From NCBI GenBank assembly GCA_035771165.1, contig JAWNZC010000112.1, positions 386,001 through 450,000 of the forward strand: 64,000 bases of DNA. Direction: 5' to 3'. This DNA comes from Paragorgia papillata. Its lineage: Eukaryota > Cnidaria > Anthozoa > Scleralcyonacea > Coralliidae. Of the stretch, positions 55,702 to 64,000 are shown piece by piece. Position numbers and translations under genes: made by a program. The notes beneath the pieces were generated by a model. The model was not told the DNA's origin and searched no databases. It saw only the letters and a program-made list of their open reading frames with translations. Each line of letters opens with the position of its first letter. The first letter of the stretch is position 1.

Positions 55702-56083
55702 AAATCGGGCAAGTTTGTGGTATGGAAAATTACGATTACCTTAACCCCATACAATGCAACCATAAACCCTAACCCTAATCACAAATCGGGGAAGTTTGTG
55801 GTATGGAAAATTGCGATTACCTTACCCCCATACAATGGAACCATGTACCCTAACCCTAATCACAAATCGGGGAAGTTTGTGGTATGGAAAATTACGATTA
55901 CCTTAACCCCATACAATGGAACCATGAACCCTAACCCTAATCACAAATCGGGGAAGTTTGTGGTATGGAAAATTGCGATTACCTTACGTCCATACAATGG
56001 AACCATGAACCCTAACCCTAATCACAAATCGGGGAAGTTTGTGGTATGGAAAATTGCGATTACCTTAACCCCATACAATGGAA
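55693..56083. repeat. 81-bp satellite with telomere-like units, left block
   Basis: About five units of exactly 81 bp (CACAAATCGG at 55699, 55780, 55861 and 55942), each containing CCCTAACCCTAATC and GTGGTATGGAAAATT. The array is cut at 56083 by a hAT and resumes at 60021. Confidence 0.95.
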
Positions 56084-56500
56084 CAGGGCGCGAAATAACG
56101 GCCGGTCAACGGACAATGTCCGGCGAAAACGAGCATTTGTCTGGCCAAACTTTCGCGTGACCGGTCATTTTGCCCGGCCATTTTGCCCGAAATCGGCAAC
56201 AAAACTTTCAGTCCAAAACTAATTTTCCGACCAGGGAGGTTAAGAATATTCCTTGTCTTCTTTGTCTCATCATTCTCAACAGAATTTCCACCTTCACAGC
56301 TCGATATCACTTCGAAAACTTCGAACACTGTATACTCGTTGACCCGCCATTTTGAAAGTTTTAGTTGGCGTACTTCATGTTATCTGAACGTTTTGGATAC
56401 TTTACCAGAAAGACCGCTGGACATTGCGTATCGCATATTGTGCATTTTCGCCAAGCGTGTTGGACGAAAAAATGTTTATTGTTTTTATACACTTATCAAT

Positions 56501-59213
56501 ATGGAATGTATTAAATGTCATCGAAAAAACATTAAATATCGCTGCATAGGGTGCAAAATTCCAATTTGCAATGTGTGTTCAGTGGCTTGCTCTGAGAAAA
56601 CGCCTGGTTATTGCGAGCAGAGCTATTTCGTTGGAAAATGTGATGAATGTCAGACAAGCAGCAGCAAAAAACGACCGTTTTCTGAAGCTCAGGTCTTAAA
56701 CAAACCTCGACAATCCACGCTGTCCTCCTTTTTTATCAAGAATGACAAGACTCCATCGGGAAATAAAGAGTCGGCGCTAGCTGATACCAACTCAGGGACT
56801 TTGACAAAAGAATCTCCGCAGTCTGAGTCAACATCAGGACAAAGAACACTTACGACCAAGAAATCACGAAATTTAACAGCAGCAGCTAATCGATGGAAAA
56901 CAACATCCTTGGCAACATACATGGCGAGTGACTGGCTTGTACTGAACGCAGACAATGCCGATTGCGTAACTAGCTTGAATTGTTCCGTTTGCAAAACCTA
57001 CGCCGACCGTTTGAAAGGAATGAAAAACTTTTCCACTGCTTGGGCGTTCACAGGTTCTACAAACCTCCGGTTAAGCAATGCGGAAGACCATGCACGCGGA
57101 GAACCTCATAAGAAAGCAACGGACCTGTATTTAAGTGAGAAGGGACTAAGTGCCACGGACAGAGCAGAGTTTATAGTAAAAAGTACTCCCGGACAACAAA
57201 ACATTGCGCTTGGTATTGCCAACATGCAAGCCAGTGATCTTGCCAAGACAAGAACAAAATTCGAAGTCGCATACTTCATTGCAAAAGAAGAACTTCCGTG
57301 GAAAAAGTTTCCCAAACTTTTAAAGCTGGAAGAAAAGCATGGCGTTGAGATTGGCAACTCCTATCGCAGTGATAAGAGCTGTAACGTTTTTATTAATCAC
57401 ATAGGCGAGGATTTGGGAAAGAATCTTCAGAAGAAGTTACTAAATGTAAACTTTTTCAGTGTCTTGACGGATGGCTCAGAGGACGCGTCTACAACTGAAA
57501 AGGAAGCTGTCTTTGTGCAGCATTTAGACAAAAAACCACCTGGCCGAGATACAGTTCAAGTAGTAACATCATTCCTTAACTTGGCGGATTTAAAACACGG
57601 TAATGCCGCTGGGATTTTAGGCGCTATAAAAAGCAGTTTTAAGAACATCGACATCGATGATGAAACCTTTGATAAGAAATGAATAGGTTTCGCTGCGGAC
57701 GGTGCTAGTGTAAACCGAGGGGATAAAAATGGAGTTATCAGCATCCTCAGAAATAACCACCCGTGGGTGATTTATGTCTGGTGTGTGGCCCATAGACTCG
57801 AGCTTGCTCTCAAGGATGCGTTACAGGGTACTTCTTTTGATGACGTCGATCAGGTGCTGTTACGTCTCTATTACCTCTACGAGAATTCCTCCAAGAAACT
57901 GAGACAGCTGCGTGAACTACATGGCATTTATCGCGAGATGTTTGAATTTGAAGAAGGAGGGGTCCGACCAAAACGAGCATCTGGTAAGTTCATTTATTCA
58001 TGGATTTCATTATTTACTTCTTTATTTATTTGTTCATTCATTTGTTTATTCATTTATATATATATATTTGTACGCGTATCTATTCGCAGGCACCCGTTGG
58101 ATAACGCACAAAATCAACGCATTACAACTTCTCGTTGATAAATATGGTATTTATCTGCAGCACCTACAAAACATGTCAGAAGATATGTCCTTCAAAGCTG
58201 CTGATCGCCAGAAATTCAAAGGGTGGTTAAATAAGTGGCAGCAGGCACGAATACCGCTCCTGGCATGTCTCTTCATCGAAATCCTCAGCCCTGCAAAGGT
58301 GTTGTCGCTAGCATTCCAAGACGAAGATATTGATACAGTTTCTTCACTGTCGCGACTGGAAACAGCTAAAAAGCAGTTTATACGCATCGAGAAGAAAGAA
58401 TTTGAAGATCTTCCGACCGTTTCACGCTTTCTTGACAAAGTCGAAGAGTCAAATGAAGCATTTTCGTACCAGAATGTGGTCCTGAAGTCCTTCGAAAATG
58501 CAAAAGAGTCTGCAAGAAAATTGAAGAATGTACTATTGGCCAAAGTCAAGCAAGCCGTGGAAGCAAGGTTGGAGGTTGCAGAGAACAGACTGGTCATCTT
58601 TGCTTGTACCGTTTTGAATACTGAAGGGTGGGAAAGAATGGATGAAGAAGGCGAAAAGGATCTTCTATTCACAGATGAATGCCTGACAGAACTCTATAGC
58701 CACTTCCAGAAACCCCTTTCAAATGCTGGCTTACATGGGTCTTTAAGTGATTTGCTGGAGCAGTGGCACAGTGTAATCGAATACACACCACGCTATCTCA
58801 GCCCCTCAACAACACCTTACTTACGTGTATGGAGACGAATCTTTGATTCAAGTCGGAGCGAAGATTGGAGCATGGTATTGCTCTTGGCGGAACTATTGTT
58901 CTCAATCCCCATCTCCAATGCGAAGGTTGAAAGGTTGTTTTCGTTGATGAATCGTATCAAAACAGATTCCCGCGCAACACTCGGCGAGAGTACTCTAAAC
59001 AGCCTGATCAGAATAAGTATGGAGGGCCCAAAGTTTGAAGAATACGACCCCACGTCAGCTATCCACTTGTGGGCGGATATTACCACACGTCGACCTCGCC
59101 AGAAACGACGCAAAAAGTACAAGCGCAAAGATTCTTCCAAAAAGAGAAAAGTGTTGATTGACGATTCATCTACGGAAGAGAGTGCAGAATCTGAGGAAGA
59201 TGAGGAGAGTAGT
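56501..59213 (+). pseudogene. hAT transposase (ZNF862/C17orf113-like), one stop codon
   Basis: MECIKCHRKNIKYRCIGCKI opens a Cys-rich N-terminus (C-x2-C pairs, CNVCSVAC), then an SF motif, a TTF/BED-like finger (LNCSVCKTYADRLKGMKNF) and the catalytic core: Asp in LTDGSEDAST, Asp in GFAADGASVN, and RWITHK. The C-terminal dimerisation block is NAKVERLFSLMNRIKT. The tail is Lys/Arg-rich then acidic. Exons are 56501-57983 and 58090-59213, with phase-matched GT/AG. A TGA at 57680-57682 interrupts the frame just before the second Asp. The frame is also open upstream to 56183, but the Cys-rich start fits better. About 865 aa. Only this one lesion was found. Confidence 0.8.
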
Positions 59214-59216
59214 TGA

Positions 59217-60000
59217 TCACCAAGCGAGGTGGAGATCAGTTCAAGATAGTGTTCAAAACAATAAATAGAGACTGTGCCAAGATTATAGCGTAGTGTTTAC
59301 TTTTAAAATTGAATTGTTCACTGTTAATGTTTATGTAAGCTGATCAGGTGTATATTTATTATCATTATAGTTAAATTACTTATAGTATACTATAGTACAC
59401 CTTACTAGTATACTAAAGTATACCTTATGCAAAGTAAACTAAAGTGATGACATATGCTATCGATCACTAATAAGACTGACTTATTGATACAATGCCAGTA
59501 AGAAACTAAGGGACAAAGAAATCATCATTACGATTAAAATTTAGTTATAGTACGTTCACTTCTGTTCACGTACACAAAGTTGACCTGTTTGAATATATTG
59601 ACGGTTAGCGTCGCGGGAAGCTGCTTTAGTTACTTCATTTCAGTCTTTGGGTACACTTTATGAGAGCTAACAATAATAACTTTCTATTTGTGTTGACACG
59701 TCAGACATGACGATACCACTAACAAGAATTTCGTTTTCATCTCGCACCACTTACTAGTCTGTCGTCTTCGTATTTTCCAGTTACGACTTACCGTGACCGT
59801 TTCGCACATTTTTCGTCTTGTATACTTTGTAAATCTTAAAGCGACGGTTATAGGCATAATCAGAAAGCCACTCCAAGGCACTTTACATGAAAGAGTATTA
59901 CCGATTACAGCTTTAGTTTGGCTAAATAGTTTGACCGTCCAGAAATGCGGGATGTCCGAGCAAAAATTGGTTTGGCCGGTCACCTGACCGGTGACCTTCC
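59217..60000. other. 3' region of the satellite hAT, no gene
   Basis: Non-coding, ending in subterminal GGCCGGTCACCTGACCGGTG near 59974-59993. Confidence 0.5.
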
Positions 60001-60020
60001 TGCCTTTATTTCGCGCCCTG

Positions 60021-60300
60021 TGGAACCATGAACCCTAACCCTAATCACAAATCGGGGAAGTTTGTGGTATGGAAAATTACGATTACCTTAACCCCATACA
60101 ATGGAACCATGAACCCTAACCCTAATCACAAATCGGAGACGTTTGTGGTATAGAAAATTATGATAACCTCCCCCCCCCCCGCCCAACACACACAATGGAA
60201 CGATAGACCCCAATTACATATCGGGGATCTTTGTGGTATGCAAAATTATTATAACCTGAACCAACCAACCCCACCCCACCCCCGCCCCCCCCCCCCCAAG
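60021..60300. repeat. 81-bp satellite, right block and degenerate C-run tail
   Basis: Two good 81-bp units, then two degenerate ones with long C runs (60170-60181 and 60280-60298). The C run abuts the inverted duplicate that starts at 60301. Confidence 0.85.
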
Positions 60301-61965
60301 GTACACAAACATCTCGAACAATGGATTTTATGAAGTTTTCTAACCATCTCCCTCTATCAACTATGTGGGTATGCAGCCATTATAAAGCCAAGCGACTTCA
60401 AGTGTAAAAAACTCCATAAGGTGTTTGTGAAGAATGTAATATATATATATATAATTAACAAATATAACATAATGCTCCGTGCATATGTACTCTGGTTCGT
60501 TTGACGTCTTTTGAGCACGAAAGAAGTATACACTTCTTTCATGTTAAATTAAGAAAAAGTACATTGAATCCTGAGAACTCTTATCGAACACATTATGCCT
60601 GGATTACAATTCTTCAAGTCACACACATGTTCATATTTTTATAATTTGTGTTAGTTGTAACGTCGGCTACGTACTGAAAGTTAAAGTATACTCATTAAAA
60701 TATTTCGTTTCACCGCCGATTTTTCTGTTTCAAAATTTCTTTCTTTTTTTACATTCGAAACTTATCATTTCATTATTTTTCAATGAATAGTTTAACTCCA
60801 TTAATATTAGCCCTACTTTTTGTATATCCTTATCACTATTATTACCATTATTATTATCATTATACTCACAAAGGAGTTGTTTCTCTTTACATGATACTCT
60901 CGTTTTTCTCCAATACCCTTTGCTGCAAGCATTAGCAGAAGTCGTTTTCCAAAACTAGAAGCGGTTTCTGTTTTCTGTTTTTTTAATTTTGCCTTTGTCA
61001 AAAGGAGACTTAAAGAAACAATAGGTCCTGATGTTAGCAGTATTGTGTGTATGCCTTTTCTTTCTTCCTCTTCAATCTCCAGAGGCACGCTACTGAAATC
61101 CATGCCCTCGTCTTCCAAGTTTTCTTTCAGAGTCAGCGATTTTCCATTCATGAAGCCTAGAAAGTGTAGTACGTTTTAAAAAATTTCATAACTCCTTAAT
61201 ATAATTGATATTTAATATAATGAAATTTCTCTAGTTTCGCGTGTCATTATCTCGTGAGTTAAAAAGATTAACTAGACCCATTACTATACATTCCCTCTTT
61301 TACCTTTATGCTTTATTGATCAGAAATACTAGTCTATTAAATGAACATTTTATGTGAAATTGACATCCTAATTAGAAATTGAATTAAGAATGCAAAACAA
61401 AGAACGGTTGTTTCGAAGCTGTTCGAAACACTTTAAATTTTTGCACGCTAATCGTATTTTAAACATAACATATTAATGCTACCGCTATTCATAGAAGTCC
61501 TACAACATTCTACTAGTGGCGGGGTTATGAGTATTTCTTCATTTGCTATTGATAATGCAAGTTCTTTTTAGAAAACTATGATTATTCTTTCTAAAGAGAT
61601 TGGTTGAAGTTTACTCAGAATGTCTGGACACGTTTTTTTAAAATTTATTTTACGCACCCCTAATTATATAAAATATATATATATATATATAGTTCATATA
61701 TATATATACACTAATAGTACACGTTTTTTGTAATCTGTTTTTATATTAATTATTTGAAAATAGGTTGTGCCCGCAATTGACGATATCTAACATTAGAGGT
61801 GTATACTATTTGCGCAGAGAACAACAAAATTTTCAAAATAATGATATGAATATACCAAGTGGTTAGTAATGCACGAAGAAATTAATTATATTGTACTTAC
61901 AAACATAACGTAGACAGACGTTCACCAATGAGTGTGAAATTTGAATTGCCATTGCCCCTATCTCC
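60301..61965 (-). pseudogene. Inverted partial copy of the DUF3987-like gene at 21.8-27.7 kb
   Basis: The minus strand repeats plus-strand sequence 21849-27660 with its introns, but without the 3.8-kb hAT and without about 330 bp near 22617-22950. Exon blocks: 61965-61900 (REIGAMAIQISHSLVNV-like), about 61156-60864 (MNGKSLTLKENLEDEGMDFS, ILLTSGPIVSLSLLLTKAKL) and about 60543-60470. Frames are better here than in the other copy: the T-run shift and the following stop are absent, and the exon junction phase works. It stops mid-exon at 61965 and inside a MITE at 60301, so it is a duplicated fragment rather than a gene. Confidence 0.8.
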
Positions 61966-61980
61966 TGTAGGATTAGGTAG

Positions 61981-62911
61981 CTAGCCAGCAAGGCATGCTG
62001 GGTAGCACATGTGCGGGCTCGCCATATTGGATAATGAAGAGTTGTGTTGTTGCTTCAGTCGGCAGGAGGCTTCTTTCTTTTCTACAGTCTGGCGGTCCTC
62101 CATCTTTACATTGGGGTACAGATTTCTTGGATGAATTGGCAGCTGCGTTGGATGAATTGGCAGCTGCGTTGGATGAATTGGCAGCTGCGTTGGTAGACGG
62201 CGTCCCATTAGTAGTTCACTCGGGGATAGGCCGTTCTGCAGCGGAGTTGATCTGTAAGTCAAAAGGGCATTGAAGATATCTTCGTTTTTTCTGAGTAGAG
62301 ATTTCGCTGTTTTGACTGTACGCTCGACTTCACCATTTCCTTGCGGATATCTGGGTGAGCTTGTCACATGGGCAAACCCATATACAGCCGCGAACTTGCG
62401 GAACGTTTCTGCATCATACTGTGGCCCATTGTCCGATATAACGAGGTCAGGAATACAGTGGATGGCAAATAATTCTTTGAGTACATCCACAACGCATCTG
62501 CTTGTTTCATCGCGAAGTTTCCTGATTTCGAACCACCTGGAGTAGTAATCCACGACGATGATGCACTTTCTCCAGTTGAACTCGCATAGGTCGGTGGCAA
62601 TCCTTTCCCATGGTCTGGATGGGAAGGAGGAGGACATGAGTGGTTCCCTTGGAGTTGGTTGTTCTTTGGTGCAAGTAGTACACTGGGTGACAAGGTCTTC
62701 TACTTGTTTGGAGAGTCCAGGCCACCACACAGATGTACGTGCACTGGATCGACATTTGGTGATACCAAGGTGACCTGTGTGAAGGTGGTTAAGGATTGTT
62801 GGCCTCATCCCTCTTGGAATCACGATGCGGTCATCGTATAGAAGTAGATCATCGACGATGGTGAAGTGACTTCTGTTTTCCCAGTAGGGCCGCATGAAGG
62901 GTTGATGGGAT
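61981..62911 (-). pseudogene. Ty3/gypsy integrase fragment
   Basis: Minus-strand frame with an HHCC zinc finger (HLHTGHLGITKCRSSARTSV, CTTCTKEQP), the rve core with Asp in IATDLCEFN, Asp in VISDNGPQYD and Glu in GNGEVERTVKTAK, and a GPY-less tail. A 21-bp tandem triplication at about 62137-62199 gives LPTQLPIHP repeats. It would insert retrotransposon DNA. The upstream RT/RNase H part does not continue in this orientation: at about 62912 the sequence switches to a plus-strand RT fragment. No LTRs seen. Confidence 0.8.
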
Positions 62912-62912
62912 A

Positions 62913-63320
62913 ACCCTCAACGAGAAATGTGAATTTTCCAAAACCTCAATAAGGTTCCTCGCCCACATTATTGATGGTTCTGGAATCCAGGTGGATCCCC
63001 AGAAAACAACTGCCATCGCAGAATTTCCAGAGCCTTCAGGTATCCCAGAATTGCAACGATTTATGGGAATGGTCAATCATCTGGGAAAATTCATTCCCCA
63101 ACTAGCAGAGATCAGTGAACCACTTCGCCATCTATTACGCAAAGACAGCATTTGGTCGTGGGGAGAACCACAAAGAAGAGCCTTCCACCTGATGAAATCT
63201 GCTCTTGTCTCTCCTGAGGTTCTTGCACACTACAACCCAAAGTACCCTACCATAGTGTCTGCTGATGCCTCCAATCAAGGAATCGGCGCAGTTCTGCTAC
63301 AAGTTCAACAAGATGGGTAG
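62913..63320 (+). pseudogene. Ty3/gypsy reverse transcriptase thumb / RNase H fragment
   Basis: The plus-strand frame opens at about 62913 with LNEKCEFSKTSIRFLAHIID, then VDPQKTTAIAEFPEP, LQRFMGMVNHLGKFIPQLAE and the start of RNase H (IVSADASNQGIGAVLLQVQQ), stop at 63320. Catalytic RT motifs upstream and the rest of RNase H are missing. It faces the opposite way from the adjoining integrase fragment. Confidence 0.8.
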
Positions 63321-63337
63321 CCTGCGAAAACAGACGT

Positions 63338-63457
63338 GTATTCCTTGCGTGAGCCCGCGGCTCACACCGCTGACGCCCACGCAAGGAACAACGTCTGCGT
63401 CACGACAGCAAAAATTCCATACTGATGACGTTGATATGCCCAGAATCTGGGCATAAA
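63338..63457. repeat. Palindromic repeat before the RecQ-like gene
   Basis: ATTCCTTGCGTG..CACGCAAGGAA inverted arms (63349-63391) and a perfect 21-bp palindrome at 63436-63456 (TATGCCCAGA centred on A). Probably a MITE or 5' flanking repeat of the helicase gene. Confidence 0.5.
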
Positions 63458-63484
63458 AATTAGCATAATTTAACTAATTTAAAG

Positions 63485-64000
63485 ATGGCGGTCACCAACA
63501 GAGATATTGATCTTGATAGTTTTAAGCGATGTTTGACCGATATTTGTCCAAAATTGAACGTTGAAAGTTTGAAACCAAGTCAGTTTAATGCTCTTTATAA
63601 TTTTATGAAAGGAAGAGATGTTTTTGTCAATACGCCGACCGGCTCTGGAAAATCGTTGGTGTTTCAGATGGCTCCTTTGGTTGAGAAATGGTTAAGTTGC
63701 AATGTTTCAAGCAGTTTATGGAAGAATGATGCGATCATAATAGTAATCGCTCCTTTGGTTGCTCTCATGCAAGACCAAGTGAACCGGTTAAATTCTTTAG
63801 GATTGAAAGCTGCCTATGTTAGTGCTGAACAGGACGAAAAAATGATGAAAGGAATTGACAATGGTGAGTTCACTTATGTTTTTATGTCACCTGAATCGAG
63901 CGTGTCCATTAACAGATGGCGGACCTTGTTTGAGAATAAGCACTATCAAGAACGACTTATGGGGATAGCAGTGGATGAGGTGCATTGTGTTACACAATTG
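63485..64000 (+). CDS. RecQ-like DEAH/DExH helicase, N-terminal part (runs off the window)
   Basis: 172 codons, open from ATG at 63485 to the window end. LKPSQFNALYNFMKGRDVFV (Q-motif region) leads to Walker A TPTGSGKS at residues 50-57, motif Ia with IAPLVALMQDQVNRL, a YVFMSPESS block and DEVH (motif II) near residue 164, followed by HCVTQL. This is the superfamily 2 RecQ order; it would unwind DNA using ATP. The N-terminus is short, unlike classical RecQ1/BLM. Many cnidarian genomes hold expanded RecQ-like families, some within repeats, so this may be element-borne. No introns or lesions in the visible part. Confidence 0.85.
   Translation, partial: MAVTNRDIDLDSFKRCLTDICPKLNVESLKPSQFNALYNFMKGRDVFVNTPTGSGKSLVFQMAPLVEKWLSCNVSSSLWKNDAIIIVIAPLVALMQDQVNRLNSLGLKAAYVSAEQDEKMMKGIDNGEFTYVFMSPESSVSINRWRTLFENKHYQERLMGIAVDEVHCVTQL

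Larger units (their letters stand above)
56079..60025. mobile_element. 3.9-kb hAT in the satellite, 5-bp duplication TGGAA
   Basis: The element is 56084-60020, with ends CAGGGCGCGAAATAA and the exact complement. TGGAA occurs on both sides (56079-56083 and 60021-60025); joining them through one copy restores the satellite phase. A 5-bp duplication is shorter than the usual 8 and recalls the hAT5-type group. Subterminal GGCCGGTCA/TGACCGG words recur at both ends. Confidence 0.88.

Noticed and set aside
55717..56160. 147-aa frame with repeated NPNPNHKSGKFVVWKI
   Set aside because: Open frame through the 81-bp satellite, whose length is a multiple of three; no independent evidence of a gene.
1..64000. 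tRNA or rRNA genes
   Set aside because: I saw no cloverleaf with B-box sequence or rRNA core that I could support by eye.

Overview
The window is metazoan nuclear DNA: introns with GT..AG borders, AT-rich sequence, telomere-like CCCTAA units, microsatellites and almost wall-to-wall transposable elements. The mix (Kolobok-type THAP transposase with a P2X7-like partner, Penelope-like retroelements with hammerhead ribozymes, CR1/L2-type LINEs, two hAT types, CxC cysteine-cluster proteins) is what I would expect of a cnidarian, probably an anthozoan. That taxonomic call is inference. I see no clear single-copy host gene; a RecQ-like helicase at the right edge and two DUF3987-like genes are the least obviously transposon-borne loci.

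Layout. 0.3-28 kb: a CxC cysteine-cluster gene (minus) lies head-to-head with a decayed DUF3987-like gene (plus) whose exons are spread over 25 kb because elements landed in its introns. The largest is a 14.3-kb DNA transposon at 4521-18833 with a 6-bp target duplication, terminal inverted tandem-repeat arrays, an rve/IS3-like integrase gene (minus) and a convergent second gene (plus). A CR1/L2-like LINE sits in intron 1 of that second gene. An intact-looking hAT (23478-27241, perfect 8-bp duplication) sits in a later DUF3987 intron.

28.2-43.1 kb: a nest. A Penelope-like element (minus) is split by a 13.9-kb Kolobok-like transposon (28648-42527, TTAA duplication) that carries a P2X7-domain gene (plus) and a THAP/DDE transposase (minus). 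The transposase gene is broken by a 2.5-kb CACTA-like insertion in an exon and by a 5.5-kb insertion in an intron, the latter with CCTATAGG palindrome arrays at both ends. The 5.5-kb insertion holds a 1-kb hAT derivative, another Penelope fragment and two hammerhead ribozyme motifs facing each other.

44-51 kb: a P-element/THAP9-like remnant, then a second head-to-head DUF3987 (minus) / CxC (plus) pair, flanked on both sides by similar TATA-type arrays. 51.2-60.3 kb: a minus-strand CR1/L2-type LINE whose ORF1 has an SGNH esterase domain, next to an 81-bp satellite with telomere-like units that is split by a 3.9-kb hAT. 60.3-62 kb: an inverted second copy of the 3' part of the first DUF3987 gene, which keeps the empty target site of the 23.5-kb hAT. 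62-63.3 kb: two gypsy fragments joined in opposite orientation. 63.5 kb to the end: the start of a RecQ-like helicase.

Many genes carry one-base frameshifts, several of them in A runs, so some apparent pseudogenes may be assembly errors. The two divergent DUF3987/CxC pairs are the best candidate for an undescribed linked system.
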